Assembly (NCBI RefSeq): GCF_009900745.1
Contig: NZ_WXVU01000007.1
Location: forward strand, 1 to 64,000
Direction: 5' to 3'
Origin: Chryseobacterium sp. c4a
Lineage (GTDB): Bacteria; Bacteroidota; Bacteroidia; Flavobacteriales; Weeksellaceae
DNA length: 64,000 nt
The notes beneath the pieces are model-generated. The model made no database searches. It had not been told where the DNA came from and saw nothing but the letters and a program-made list of their open reading frames with translations. Made by a program: the position numbers and the translations under genes. Shown one piece after another: positions 35,639 through 44,749 of this stretch; positions within the stretch are counted from its first letter, which is position 1; every line of letters begins with the position of its first letter.

Positions 35639-37033
35639 TTATTTTAAACTACCTACCATATCTTCAGGTTTTACCCATTCATCAAATTGTTCAGCAGTTA
35701 AAAGTCCGAGATTAACGGCTTCTTCTTTTAATGTTGTTCCATTTTTATGAGCTGTTTTAGCAATTTTTGCTGCATTTTCATATCCGATATGAGTATTTAA
35801 AGCGGTTACGAGCATTAAAGATTTGTCTACAAGCTCTTTAATTCTCTCGTGGTTTGGTTCAATACCTATAGCACAATGATCATTGAATGAAATACATGCA
35901 TCCGCAATAAGCTGTGCAGATTGAAGGAAGTTGTAAGCCATTACGGGTTTGAAAACATTCAGTTCGTAATTTCCCTGAGTTCCTGCAAATGAAATGGTAG
36001 TATCGTTTCCTAGAACCTGAGCACAAACCATTGTCATTGCTTCATTTTGTGTAGGATTTACCTTTCCGGGCATGATAGAAGATCCAGGTTCATTTTCTGG
36101 AATATGAATTTCACCGATTCCGGAACGTGGTCCGGAAGCCAATAATCTGATATCCTGAGCTATTTTGTATAAAGAAACCGCAAGCTGTTTTAATGCACCA
36201 TGGCTTTCAACGATCGCATCGTGGGCAGCCAGTGCTTCAAATTTATTTTCAGCAGTAATAAACGGATGATTGGTAAACTTTGCAATGTATTCCGCAACTT
36301 TTACATCATAACCAGCTGGTGTATTCAATCCTGTTCCAACTGCAGTGCCACCCAAAGCTAATTCAGAAAGGTGAGGTAATGTATTTTTTAAAGCTCTTAG
36401 TCCAAACTCCAATTGTGCAACATAACCGGAGAATTCCTGTCCTAAAGTCAATGGAGTAGCATCCATCAGGTGAGTTCTTCCGATTTTTACTACATCTTTG
36501 AAGGCTTTGGCTTTTTCAGCAAGCGTATTTTTTAACTTTTCAACGGCCGGAATGGTTACTTCCACTACTTTTTTATACGCTGCAATGTGCATGGCAGTAG
36601 GGTAGGTATCGTTGGACGACTGAGATTTATTCACATCATCATTCGGATGAATTTCAGATTTCTCGCCCAAAGTTCCGCCGTTATTAACGTGAGCACGGTT
36701 GGATACCACTTCATTGACATTCATGTTCGATTGGGTTCCGGAACCGGTCTGCCAGATGACCAAAGGAAATTGATCATTTAGTTTTCCTTCAAGAATTTCA
36801 TCACAAACTTTCGCGATCATATCTCTTTTTTCAGAGGATAGCACTCCCAAATCAGTATTTGTATAAGCCGCAGCTTTCTTTAAATAAGCAAAAGCTTCAA
36901 TGATTTCATGAGGCATAGATCCCTCAGGGCCAATTTTGAAATTGTTTCTTGAACGTTCTGTCTGTGCACCCCAAAATTTATCTGCAGGTACCTGCACTTC
37001 TCCCATGGTGTCTTTTTCTATTCTGTAATTCAT
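35639..37033 (-). CDS. fumC: fumarate hydratase class II
   Basis: A 464-residue iron-independent fumarase of the aspartase/fumarase superfamily. The signature [16 protein letters not shown] is complete, with catalytic Ser in this loop, plus [11 protein letters not shown] and the [20 protein letters not shown] segment (His of the active site). It interconverts fumarate and malate in the TCA cycle and, unlike class I, resists oxygen and superoxide. It is divergent from a class I fumarase gene, 197 nt apart, a notable pairing. Confidence 0.96.
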   Translation of the reverse strand: MNYRIEKDTMGEVQVPADKFWGAQTERSRNNFKIGPEGSMPHEIIEAFAYLKKAAAYTNTDLGVLSSEKRDMIAKVCDEILEGKLNDQFPLVIWQTGSGTQSNMNVNEVVSNRAHVNNGGTLGEKSEIHPNDDVNKSQSSNDTYPTAMHIAAYKKVVEVTIPAVEKLKNTLAEKAKAFKDVVKIGRTHLMDATPLTLGQEFSGYVAQLEFGLRALKNTLPHLSELALGGTAVGTGLNTPAGYDVKVAEYIAKFTNHPFITAENKFEALAAHDAIVESHGALKQLAVSLYKIAQDIRLLASGPRSGIGEIHIPENEPGSSIMPGKVNPTQNEAMTMVCAQVLGNDTTISFAGTQGNYELNVFKPVMAYNFLQSAQLIADACISFNDHCAIGIEPNHERIKELVDKSLMLVTALNTHIGYENAAKIAKTAHKNGTTLKEEAVNLGLLTAEQFDEWVKPEDMVGSLK

Positions 37034-37205
37034 TGTGGTTGAAATTTTATAGTCTTTTTAATTCTGAAGCCACTTTTTACCTTTTTATGGATTCATTATT
37101 TGATTAGTATAAAGGTACTTATAAACTCAAAAACTCGCAATTTATAATCATTATAAATATCAATTTTAATGACTGATTTTACTCATATTTTTTTAATGGA
37201 AGCCG

Positions 37206-37213
37206 TATTTTTG
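37206..37213 (+). promoter_or_regulatory. -7 promoter element of the class I fumarase gene
   Basis: TATTTTTG lies 18 nt before the ATG; the -33 area contains only T-rich sequence without TTTG. Confidence 0.5.
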
Positions 37214-37230
37214 TACAAACAAAAAATTGA

Positions 37231-38838
37231 ATGGACTTTAGATATCAGGATCCGTATCCAATTCAGAAAGATGATACGGTGTACAAAAAGCTTACATCAG
37301 ATTATGTAAAGGTTGAAAAACTGGGCGACAGAGAAATTTTAACAGTTGACCCGAAGGGATTGGAATTACTGGCTGAAGAGGCTATGGCAGATGTTTCTTT
37401 TATGTTGCGTTCTTCCCACCTGGAAAGCCTTAAAAGAATCATTGATGATCCTGAAGCTACCGACAATGATAGATTCGTTGCTTATAACTTGTTACAAAAT
37501 GCTGCTGTAGCAGTGGAGGGAGCTCTTCCTTCTTGTCAGGATACAGGAACTGCAATTGTAATGGGTAAAAAAGGAGAAAACGTATACACAGGAGTGGATG
37601 ATGGTGAATTTTTAAGCCGTGGAATCTTCAATACCTATCAAAAAAGAAATTTAAGATATTCTCAAGTAGTTCCTTTGACTATGTTTGATGAGAAAAATTC
37701 AGGATCAAACCTACCGGCACAGATCGATATCTATGCTAAAAAAGGAGATTACTATGAGTTTTTATTCTTAACAAAAGGTGGAGGGTCTGCAAATAAAACA
37801 TTCCTATATCAAAAGACAAAATCTTTATTGAACGAGAAATCTCTTGAAGAATTCATCAAAGAAAAGATTTCTGATCTTGGAACGGCTGCTTGTCCGCCTT
37901 ATCACTTAGCTTTGGTAATTGGAGGAACTTCAGCGGAAGCAAACCTTGCTGCAGTAAAGAAAGCATCTGCAAAATATTATGACAATCTTCCAACAGAAGG
38001 AAATGAAGCAGGCCAGGCATTCAGAGACCTTGAATGGGAAGCTAAAGTTCAGAAAATCTGCCAGGAGAGTGCGATTGGAGCACAGTTTGGAGGGAAATAC
38101 CTTACACACGATGTAAGAGTAATCAGACTTCCTAGACACGCTGCTTCTTGTCCGGTAGGAATGGGAGTGTCATGTTCTGCAGATAGAAATATCAAAGGAA
38201 AAATTACAAAAGACGGAATCTTCCTTGAGCAATTGGAGCAAGATCCAAAGAGATTCTTACCAGCTACACCACCGCATCTTGAAGAAGCAGTTGAAATTAA
38301 TTTGAATAAGCCAATGCCTGAAATCCTGGCTGAGCTTTCAAAATATCCAATCAAAACAAGGTTAAAGCTAAACGGAACATTGATTGTAGCAAGAGATATT
38401 GCTCACGCTAAGATCAAAGAAATTATCGATAGTGGAAAACCAATGCCGGAATATTTCAAAAACCACCCGATTTATTACGCAGGGCCAGCAAAAACACCGG
38501 AAGGAATGGCTTCAGGAAGTTTTGGGCCTACTACTGCAGGAAGAATGGATGTATATGTGGATGAATTCCAGAGCCATGGTGGAAGTATGATTATGCTTGC
38601 AAAAGGAAACAGAAGTAAAGATGTGACCAATGCTTGTAGCAAATATGGAGGTTTCTACCTTGGATCTATCGGTGGCCCAGCTGCTATTCTTGCAAAGGAT
38701 AATATTGTATCCGTAGATGTAGTAGACTTCCCTGAATTAGGAATGGAAGCCGTAAGAAAGATCGAAGTAAAAGACTTCCCTGCATTCATCATTACTGATG
38801 ATAAAGGAAATGATTTCTTTGCAGATCTGGCTCATTAA
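37231..38838 (+). CDS. fumarate hydratase class I (iron-sulfur)
   Basis: A 535-residue [4Fe-4S] hydro-lyase of the FumA/FumB type, both halves fused (N-terminal alpha and C-terminal beta domain). Candidate cluster cysteines are in [23 protein letters not shown] and [13 protein letters not shown]. The beta part shows [23 protein letters not shown] and [10 protein letters not shown]. It converts fumarate to malate and is expected to be oxygen-sensitive. It is divergent from fumC, so the intergenic region could switch between the two forms according to iron or oxidative stress. Confidence 0.94.
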   Translation: MDFRYQDPYPIQKDDTVYKKLTSDYVKVEKLGDREILTVDPKGLELLAEEAMADVSFMLRSSHLESLKRIIDDPEATDNDRFVAYNLLQNAAVAVEGALPSCQDTGTAIVMGKKGENVYTGVDDGEFLSRGIFNTYQKRNLRYSQVVPLTMFDEKNSGSNLPAQIDIYAKKGDYYEFLFLTKGGGSANKTFLYQKTKSLLNEKSLEEFIKEKISDLGTAACPPYHLALVIGGTSAEANLAAVKKASAKYYDNLPTEGNEAGQAFRDLEWEAKVQKICQESAIGAQFGGKYLTHDVRVIRLPRHAASCPVGMGVSCSADRNIKGKITKDGIFLEQLEQDPKRFLPATPPHLEEAVEINLNKPMPEILAELSKYPIKTRLKLNGTLIVARDIAHAKIKEIIDSGKPMPEYFKNHPIYYAGPAKTPEGMASGSFGPTTAGRMDVYVDEFQSHGGSMIMLAKGNRSKDVTNACSKYGGFYLGSIGGPAAILAKDNIVSVDVVDFPELGMEAVRKIEVKDFPAFIITDDKGNDFFADLAH

Positions 38839-38958
38839 TCAGAATAAAATGGTCTTGAGTGTGGAGATACAAGATGTTGTCTAAACCTTAAATCTCCACT
38901 CTCATAGGCTTATAATCTATATAGAATTAAAATAAATTAAAAAATAGAGCCTGTATCT

Positions 38959-38990
38959 TTTGTGTAAAAAAGAAAAAAGCTTTATTTTTG
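38959..38990 (+). promoter_or_regulatory. Bacteroidota-type promoter
   Basis: TTTG (38959-38962), 20-nt spacer, TATTTTTG (38983-38990), a near-perfect match. It overlaps a possible TTG start at 38988 of the next gene and so supports the ATG at 39009. Confidence 0.8.
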
Positions 38991-39008
38991 CCTAAAATCT
39001 TTAAGAGA

Positions 39009-39293
39009 ATGATAACTATTTTATCAGCATTTTGGCCGTTTTACCAGTTCCTTTGGACTGTATTTTTCATTACTATGTTCTTAGTAGGATTCTGGTGTAT
39101 TTTTATGTTCTTCGGATTAGTTATCCCAATGTGGCTGACTGAAGGTTTGAAAGAGTACTTCGGAAAAGTGAAGCCTTTCGATCCTGAAGATATCAGAAGA
39201 AAGCTTATTACTGAGCAGGAAGGCGTAGAAACAATCTACAGCCAGCCTAAAGGAAACGGACCTTTCCTTCACGATCACGGACATCATCATTAA
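39009..39293 (+). CDS. small membrane protein with His-rich C-terminus
   Basis: A 94-residue protein with one long or two close hydrophobic segments (about residues 9-47) and a soluble tail containing FDPEDIRRKLITEQEG and ending HDHGHHH. The tail could bind metal ions or be simply exposed; no family is recognised. The start is fixed by a good promoter whose -7 box would overlap any earlier start. It is monocistronic, followed by a bidirectional terminator. Confidence 0.75.
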   Translation: MITILSAFWPFYQFLWTVFFITMFLVGFWCIFMFFGLVIPMWLTEGLKEYFGKVKPFDPEDIRRKLITEQEGVETIYSQPKGNGPFLHDHGHHH

Positions 39294-39357
39294 TTGATTG
39301 TCATTGCTTTTTCACCTGAATTCTGAAAAAGTAATATCAAAGCAAAACAACATATAT

Positions 39358-39386
39358 AAACCGCTTAATTTTTTTAAGCGGTTTTT
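39358..39386. terminator. bidirectional intrinsic terminator
   Basis: Perfect 11-bp stem AAACCGCTTAA / TTAAGCGGTTT with T5 loop, between convergent genes, with T or A flanks on both sides. Confidence 0.88.
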
Positions 39387-40280
39387 CTATTTATTATTTC
39401 TCAGATGCTCCGGTGATACCCCAAATTTTTTCTTAAATGCCCGGGTAAAATTCTGAAGATATTCATATCCGCATTCAATCGCGATTTCTTTGATCATAAT
39501 TTTCTTATCCGTAATGAGTTTTCGGGCTCTCAGCATTCTCAATTCTGAAATATAGTGTGTAATTGTAGTATGATATTCAGCTTTGAATTCTTTTCTGATG
39601 AGGTTTTGGTTATACCCCACCAATTTTCCAATTTCTTCAGCTTTTATGTTCCTGTGATAATTTTCATCAATAAATTTTTTAATGATTGCAGGAGTTTTTG
39701 AAGTTTGTTCCAAATTATTTTTGTCATTAAACTGCTCAAAGATGAGAATAAGCAGTTTAATAATCTTTGCTTCTATAAAAAGCTTTTGCATTACTCCCTT
39801 TTTAGAGTAGCTTAAAATCTCTTTTATAATGATGTGCATTTCAACAGTCATGTTCGGAGGAGTGGCTTTTTGGAGAAAAATAAAATGATTATGGATCATA
39901 TTTTCCAAAATTTCAGTCCCTTCTCGGTTAGATTCAGGGTTGATAAGGTTTGAAATATATTGATAGTTAAGCTGAATTTGAAGATATTTCAGACTTTCTT
40001 CAGTGTCTGTCCATAATACAGCTTTGCTTTTCTGAGGAGAATAGTGAAGGATATACTGGTTTTTTTTAAATACTATTGAAGTATCACAATCATAAGCCTT
40101 GAGATGAATATCTGAGCTTAATAAAAAAAGAAGATTAAAACTTGAAAAGTTTTCAAAAATATATGATTCTGAAACCTGCTCAGAATCCGATGTATCCTGC
40201 AGCATAATTTCAATATTCTCAGATTTGAAGATCATGTTATTTTTCTGTTGATTCCCCATACAACACATTTTTACGATCAT
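39387..40280 (-). CDS. AraC family transcriptional regulator
   Basis: A 297-residue regulator. The C-terminal 100 residues are a full double helix-turn-helix of the AraC/XylS type (IKAEEIGKLVGYNQNLIRKEFKAEY and IKEIAIECGYEYLQNFTRAFKKKFGVSPEHLR). The N-terminal part is a cupin-like sensor of unknown ligand. ATGs at 40280, 40259 and 40235 are all possible starts; the first is listed. It is divergent from a FISUMP-type secreted protein gene, which it may control. The very end of the gene lies only 1 nt from the terminator. Confidence 0.9.
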   Translation of the reverse strand: MIVKMCCMGNQQKNNMIFKSENIEIMLQDTSDSEQVSESYIFENFSSFNLLFLLSSDIHLKAYDCDTSIVFKKNQYILHYSPQKSKAVLWTDTEESLKYLQIQLNYQYISNLINPESNREGTEILENMIHNHFIFLQKATPPNMTVEMHIIIKEILSYSKKGVMQKLFIEAKIIKLLILIFEQFNDKNNLEQTSKTPAIIKKFIDENYHRNIKAEEIGKLVGYNQNLIRKEFKAEYHTTITHYISELRMLRARKLITDKKIMIKEIAIECGYEYLQNFTRAFKKKFGVSPEHLRNNK

Positions 40281-40353
40281 AATACGGCTTAAAGTACTTT
40301 CAATAGGATAACTAAAAGTTGGAAAATGATAACCCAGTATTAATTCCCTAAAG

Positions 40354-40361
40354 TACTTTTG
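40354..40361 (+). promoter_or_regulatory. -7 promoter element of the FISUMP protein gene
   Basis: TACTTTTG matches TAnnTTTG, 42 nt before the ATG at 40404. Confidence 0.5.
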
Positions 40362-40403
40362 CGCAAAATTAAATTAAATTTAGAATAATTAAAAATAATA
40401 ATA

Positions 40404-41432
40404 ATGATTGGAGATTTATATTTTGCAGTACGAAACCTTGGAATTGGGTTATTGTTGATGATGGGAAGCGCTTTGAATGCACAGCAGCAAGGCTGTACCA
40501 ATACAATTCCCGGGAGTAATACTGGAGATTTGGGATGTGTTAGTTTTACTTATCGAGGTCAGTCGGTTAATTATATTACAGTAAGAGCGGGAGATGGAAA
40601 TGTCTGGTTGATGCAGAATCTTGGAAGCGAAAGAGTTGCCGAATCATTAGATGACGAAAAATCGTATGGAGATTTGTTTCAATGGGGGAGATGGGATGAT
40701 GGACATCAGCTGAGAAACTCTTCCACAGTGTCTTCACCTACTGATAATACTCCCAATGGATTACAAGGATCTGGAGCTTTTGTCACGGGCGCTCCAGCGT
40801 GGTGGGATACTAACGGAGCAGATGATAAATGGATAGGAACAGGACTGGCAGATATTACAGAAACAGTAGGAGTAGATCCTTGTAAGGCAATTGGCTCAGG
40901 CTGGAGGCTTCCTTCTCAGACAGATTGGGGAAATATTGTTCAGGCTGAGAATATTATTTCTACGGTAAAAGCTTATGGTGGTAATTTAAAGTTGCCAATG
41001 GGAGGCTACCGTGGTTCAGACGGAGGCTTTACGTTTGTAGGAAAAAGAGGATACTTCTGGAGTTCTACGCCAACTGGAATCGGAGGAAAATACCTGTATG
41101 TAGGAGGAGTTGTGAATGCTGCTGCTGGAGCACCACGAGGGCAAGGTGCATCAGTAAGATGTATGAAAGCTCAGGAGGAATTAGGAACAGCAGATATTCG
41201 TCTGAAAAGAAATTCAGTGGATGTATATCCAAATCCTGTTAAAGGAATTCTTACGGTTAAAAGTGAATCTGAAATTAAAGAAATAAAGATTATAAATGCT
41301 ATAGGACAAAATGTATTTACTTCATTATCAAATGATAATATTGATATGAACAGCCTGCCCAAAGGAACCTATATGATAGAATTAAAATTAAAAAACGGAG
41401 AGTCTGTGGTAAAGAAAATTATGAAAGATTAA
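40404..41432 (+). CDS. FISUMP-domain protein with T9SS type A sorting domain
   Basis: A 342-residue secreted protein. After a signal-type N-terminus (GIGLLLMMGSALNAQQ) comes a FISUMP (Fibrobacter major paralogous) domain: WLMQNLGSERV, a DPCKAIGSGWRLPSQTDW segment and GYFWSSTPTG through GASVRCMK. The last about 70 residues are a T9SS type A domain (DVYPNPVKGIL, KIINAIGQNVF, LPKGTYMIELK). FISUMP proteins are surface proteins of unknown role. Divergent from the AraC-type regulator. Confidence 0.87.
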   Translation: MIGDLYFAVRNLGIGLLLMMGSALNAQQQGCTNTIPGSNTGDLGCVSFTYRGQSVNYITVRAGDGNVWLMQNLGSERVAESLDDEKSYGDLFQWGRWDDGHQLRNSSTVSSPTDNTPNGLQGSGAFVTGAPAWWDTNGADDKWIGTGLADITETVGVDPCKAIGSGWRLPSQTDWGNIVQAENIISTVKAYGGNLKLPMGGYRGSDGGFTFVGKRGYFWSSTPTGIGGKYLYVGGVVNAAAGAPRGQGASVRCMKAQEELGTADIRLKRNSVDVYPNPVKGILTVKSESEIKEIKIINAIGQNVFTSLSNDNIDMNSLPKGTYMIELKLKNGESVVKKIMKD

Positions 41433-41511
41433 TTTTTTTAACATTTGAATCAATATATCTGATTGATTTCCGTTACATACGATATAGTTCATTACAATTA
41501 CTTTTATTGAA

Positions 41512-41543
41512 AGGCTCATGGAATTTTTTCATGGGTCTTTTTT
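41512..41543 (+). terminator. intrinsic terminator of the FISUMP protein gene
   Basis: AGGCTCATG (41512-41520) pairs with CATGGGTCT (41530-41538) with two wobbles, then a T run. It separates this gene from the amylase gene and excludes an earlier in-frame start of the latter at 41507. Confidence 0.75.
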
Positions 41544-41620
41544 GTTATTTATTGAATCAAAATAAAATAAAATCAACACTGCAAAAAGAAATTAATATTA
41601 TATTCGATAAAAATAAAGAC

Positions 41621-44455
41621 ATGAAAAAATTTTATTCTGTTGTTTTGATGTTCATTACAATGGTGGTTTTTGGGCAGATCAATTATACGATTTCTCCCCA
41701 GCCATTTAATGAAACGGATGCAATTACGTTAACAATTCCTGGGAATCAGATTGATGAATCGGCTTGGGGAGTCACCAATAATTCAATTTATATCTGGTCA
41801 TGGTCTTTTGATACAAACTATCAGAATAGCCAGGATTGTCCTACCCACGGAAGCTGGAACAATTCCAATGACCTAAATAAACTTAGTTATAACCCTGGAA
41901 CAGACACTTATTCGTTAATATTAACACCAACGGCTTTCTTCGGAAGAACGGGAATCGGAAGATTTGGGTTTTTAATAAAAGATAAAACCGGAGCACATCA
42001 GACTTCGCCGGATATTTTTGTCAATGTAGGAGTTTTAAACTTAAACTTAACCAATCCTGCGGCGAATAGTCTTACAACAGTTCCAACAGGAAATTCCATC
42101 AATATTACAGCAAGTACAAATGTTAATGCTACTTTTCAACTTAAAGCCAATGGAGTAGTCGTGAATACTGCTTCTGTTCCTTCCCAGGCTTATTCTTTTA
42201 ATTATACGGTCTCACAAGATGCCAATATGGAACTGATTGCAACAGAGGGTGGAAGTTCCAAAAGTTCAACATTTATTCTACAGGTTCCCCGGAATGTAAT
42301 TTCTGAAGCTATTCCGAACTGGATCAGACAGGGAATAAACTATAGTCCAACAGATCAAACCAAGGTGGGGCTCGCTCTGTATGCACCTCATAAAAACTTT
42401 GTTCATGTGATCGGAAGTTTTAATAATTGGGTGGTGAATGATACCTATCTGATGAAAAGAGATACCACAAATCCGGATCTTTACTGGATCGAATTGAACG
42501 GATTGACTCCACAACAGCTGTATACATTCCAATACAGAACAAATGACATGAAAAAAGTAGCAGACCCTTATTCGTCTCAGATCTTATCTCCTTACGATGA
42601 TCCATGGATCTCTGCGGCTACTTATCCTAATCTTCCTGCGTTTCCTGCGGGACAGAACTTTGAGGTTTCAACATTCAAAACGGGGCAAACTCCTTACAAT
42701 TGGCAGATGACTAATTTTCAAAGACCAGCTAAGGAAGATCTTATAGTATACGAGCTGCTCTTGAGAGATTTTACACAGGAAAAAAACTGGCAGTCTCTGA
42801 TTAATAAAATTACCTATTTAAAAAACTTAAAGATCAATGCAATTGAATTACTGCCCATCATGGAATTTGATGGGAATCTTTCGTGGGGATACAATACATC
42901 TTTTCATTATGCCTTAGATAAAGCATATGGAACTCCTGAAAAATTCAAAGAATTTGTTGATCTCTGCCATCAGAACGGAATCGCAGTTATTCTGGATGTA
43001 GCCTTTAATCATGCGACCGGGCGCTCTCCTTTAGCCAGGCTTTGGAATATAGATCCTGATGGAGATGGTTACGGTGATGTAGCTCCGGATAATCCTTACT
43101 TCAATCAGGTTCCTAAACATTCCTATAATGTGTTCAACGATTTTAATCATACAAGTCCTTCAACGCAATATTACGTTGAGAGGTGTCTTCAGCAGTGGTT
43201 GACAGAATATCATATTGACGGATTCCGTTGGGATTTGACAAAAGGGTTCACTCAGAACTGTTCTGAAAATGATGAAAACTGTACCAATGCCTATCAACAA
43301 GATAGAGTGGATATTATGAAAAACTATGCTGACAGGCAATGGGCACTTGATCCGAATTCATATATGATATTTGAACATCTTGGAACTGATGCTGAAGAAC
43401 AAGAATGGGCTAATTATAGAGTGGCTGAAGGAAAAGGAGTTATGCTTTGGAATAAACAAACTGAACCTTATAATCAGAATACAATGGGATATAAGGAAAA
43501 CAGCAGCTATGATCGCATGAATCATAGCCTTCATGGTTTTATCAATATGCGTGCTGTAGGATATGGTGAGAGCCATGATGAAGAAAGGCTGATGTTTAAA
43601 AATCTGGCCTATGGAGCAGTCAACGGGAGTTATAGTGTAAAAAACCTGAATACAGCTTTAGAAAGAATGAAAACTTTCGGTGCTACATTTTTTACTATTC
43701 CTGGCCCAAAGATGATCTGGCAGTTTGGAGAATTAGGCTATGAATTCAGCATCAACAGATGTGCTGATGGGAGCATTAATAATGGATGCAGAACAGATGA
43801 AAAACCTATCGCTTTCACATTAGGATATGATACTGATGTCAATAGAAAGGCTGTTTATGATACCTGGGCGAAAATTATCGACATCAGAAATACAAATCCG
43901 GTGTTTAAATCTAAGACCTATAGCATCGAATCAAATAATCTCACCAATGATCCTGATGGGCTGATTACAAGGATTTATATATATGACAGCACTCTCAACG
44001 GGATGAAAAATGTAGTAGTTCTTGCGAATTATTCCACTTCTGTACAAAATGTTGTGCCTTATTTCCCTTATGCTGGTCAGTGGAAAAACCTGATGGATGA
44101 TACGATCTCAAACATTAGCTCTACAATCGCTCCGATTACTTTACAACCTGGAGAGTTCAGGATTTTTGGAAATTATGCCGGAGCTTTATCGACCTCTGAT
44201 GTAAATGCTGTTAATAAATTATCTCTTCAGGTTGCAAACAATCCGATAAAAAATGGTTCTGTACAATTAATTTTTAACAAAGCCAAAAATGGAGAAATTA
44301 CCATCTTTGATATCAGTGGTAAAAAGGTGGATACATTCAAACTGGATAAAGAGAATGGTATTTTTGAACGAAAGATCAATTATCCACCGGGAACTTACCT
44401 GGTTCACCTGAAATCAGAAAGTGGAATGGCTATTCAAAAGATGATTGTAAAATAA
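41621..44455 (+). CDS. secreted GH13 alpha-amylase family protein with T9SS sorting domain
   Basis: A 944-residue exported glycosidase. The signal peptide MKKFYSVVLMFITMVVFGQ decides the ATG at 41621. Order: N-terminal SusE/F-like starch-binding-type domain (to about 145), an Ig-like linker, a CBM48/E-set (VIGSFNNW...YTFQYRTND), the GH13 barrel from about 350, and a T9SS type A tail. The four GH13 regions are present: ILDVAFNHATG, GFRWDLTKGF (nucleophile Asp538), MIFEHLG (acid Glu585) and GESHDEER (His652, Asp653). It should act on starch or glycogen, perhaps pullulan or branched chains; the exact linkage is not decided. Confidence 0.9.
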   Translation: MKKFYSVVLMFITMVVFGQINYTISPQPFNETDAITLTIPGNQIDESAWGVTNNSIYIWSWSFDTNYQNSQDCPTHGSWNNSNDLNKLSYNPGTDTYSLILTPTAFFGRTGIGRFGFLIKDKTGAHQTSPDIFVNVGVLNLNLTNPAANSLTTVPTGNSINITASTNVNATFQLKANGVVVNTASVPSQAYSFNYTVSQDANMELIATEGGSSKSSTFILQVPRNVISEAIPNWIRQGINYSPTDQTKVGLALYAPHKNFVHVIGSFNNWVVNDTYLMKRDTTNPDLYWIELNGLTPQQLYTFQYRTNDMKKVADPYSSQILSPYDDPWISAATYPNLPAFPAGQNFEVSTFKTGQTPYNWQMTNFQRPAKEDLIVYELLLRDFTQEKNWQSLINKITYLKNLKINAIELLPIMEFDGNLSWGYNTSFHYALDKAYGTPEKFKEFVDLCHQNGIAVILDVAFNHATGRSPLARLWNIDPDGDGYGDVAPDNPYFNQVPKHSYNVFNDFNHTSPSTQYYVERCLQQWLTEYHIDGFRWDLTKGFTQNCSENDENCTNAYQQDRVDIMKNYADRQWALDPNSYMIFEHLGTDAEEQEWANYRVAEGKGVMLWNKQTEPYNQNTMGYKENSSYDRMNHSLHGFINMRAVGYGESHDEERLMFKNLAYGAVNGSYSVKNLNTALERMKTFGATFFTIPGPKMIWQFGELGYEFSINRCADGSINNGCRTDEKPIAFTLGYDTDVNRKAVYDTWAKIIDIRNTNPVFKSKTYSIESNNLTNDPDGLITRIYIYDSTLNGMKNVVVLANYSTSVQNVVPYFPYAGQWKNLMDDTISNISSTIAPITLQPGEFRIFGNYAGALSTSDVNAVNKLSLQVANNPIKNGSVQLIFNKAKNGEITIFDISGKKVDTFKLDKENGIFERKINYPPGTYLVHLKSESGMAIQKMIVK

Positions 44456-44460
44456 ATACA

Positions 44461-44490
44461 AAGGGCAAATCAATAGATTTGTCCTTTTTT
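44461..44490 (+). terminator. intrinsic terminator of the amylase gene
   Basis: AAGGGCAAAT (44461-44470) pairs with ATTTGTCCTT (44477-44486), one wobble, then T. Confidence 0.82.
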
Positions 44491-44511
44491 CTTCATAGTA
44501 ATGAGGTACTT

Positions 44512-44542
44512 TTTGCAGATTTGAAAAATTAGTCTACCTTTG
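44512..44542 (+). promoter_or_regulatory. Bacteroidota-type promoter of the SAM riboswitch
   Basis: TTTG (44512-44515), 19-nt spacer, TACCTTTG (44535-44542). The predicted start, about 44549, is right at the riboswitch 5' end. Confidence 0.8.
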
Positions 44543-44550
44543 CACTAGAT

Positions 44551-44650
44551 TTATCAAGAAAGGTGGAGGGATTTGGCCCAATGAAACCTTAGCAACCTGC
44601 ATGATTCCAGAAATGTAAAGGTGCTAATTCCAACCCTAAGGGGGAGATAA
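44551..44650 (+). promoter_or_regulatory. SAM-I (S-box) riboswitch
   Basis: The sequence follows the S-box consensus: the P1 strand TTATC (44551-44555) with AAGAAAGGTGGAGGGA, TTGGCCCAATGAAACC, GCAACC, AAAGGTGCTAATTCC and the closing GATAA (44645-44649) that pairs with the P1 start. It binds S-adenosylmethionine. No T-run terminator follows: the only clear hairpin downstream is CTGCAG-AATAAC-CTGCAG (about 44703-44720), so control may be translational or the platform is unusual. The first downstream gene is a TonB-dependent receptor, 100 nt further on. Confidence 0.93.
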
Positions 44651-44749
44651 GTGAAGTCAATATTTCTTATATGAATTCCATTTTCTTGAAGTCTTGTATA
44701 GCTGCAGAATAACCTGCAGAAGAATATTAATTAATTGGCAAGAACAAAG

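Noticed and set aside
38855..38905. Possible terminator of the class I fumarase gene
   Set aside because: The arms GAGTG..GGAGAT and ATCTCCACTC pair only with a bulge and a large loop, with no T run.
38988..39008. TTG start of the small His-tailed membrane protein
   Set aside because: It overlaps the -7 element of a near-perfect promoter, so the transcript would start after it.
41507..41620. N-terminal extension of the GH13 protein from an earlier ATG
   Set aside because: The extension lies across a terminator hairpin and would bury the clear signal peptide at 41621.
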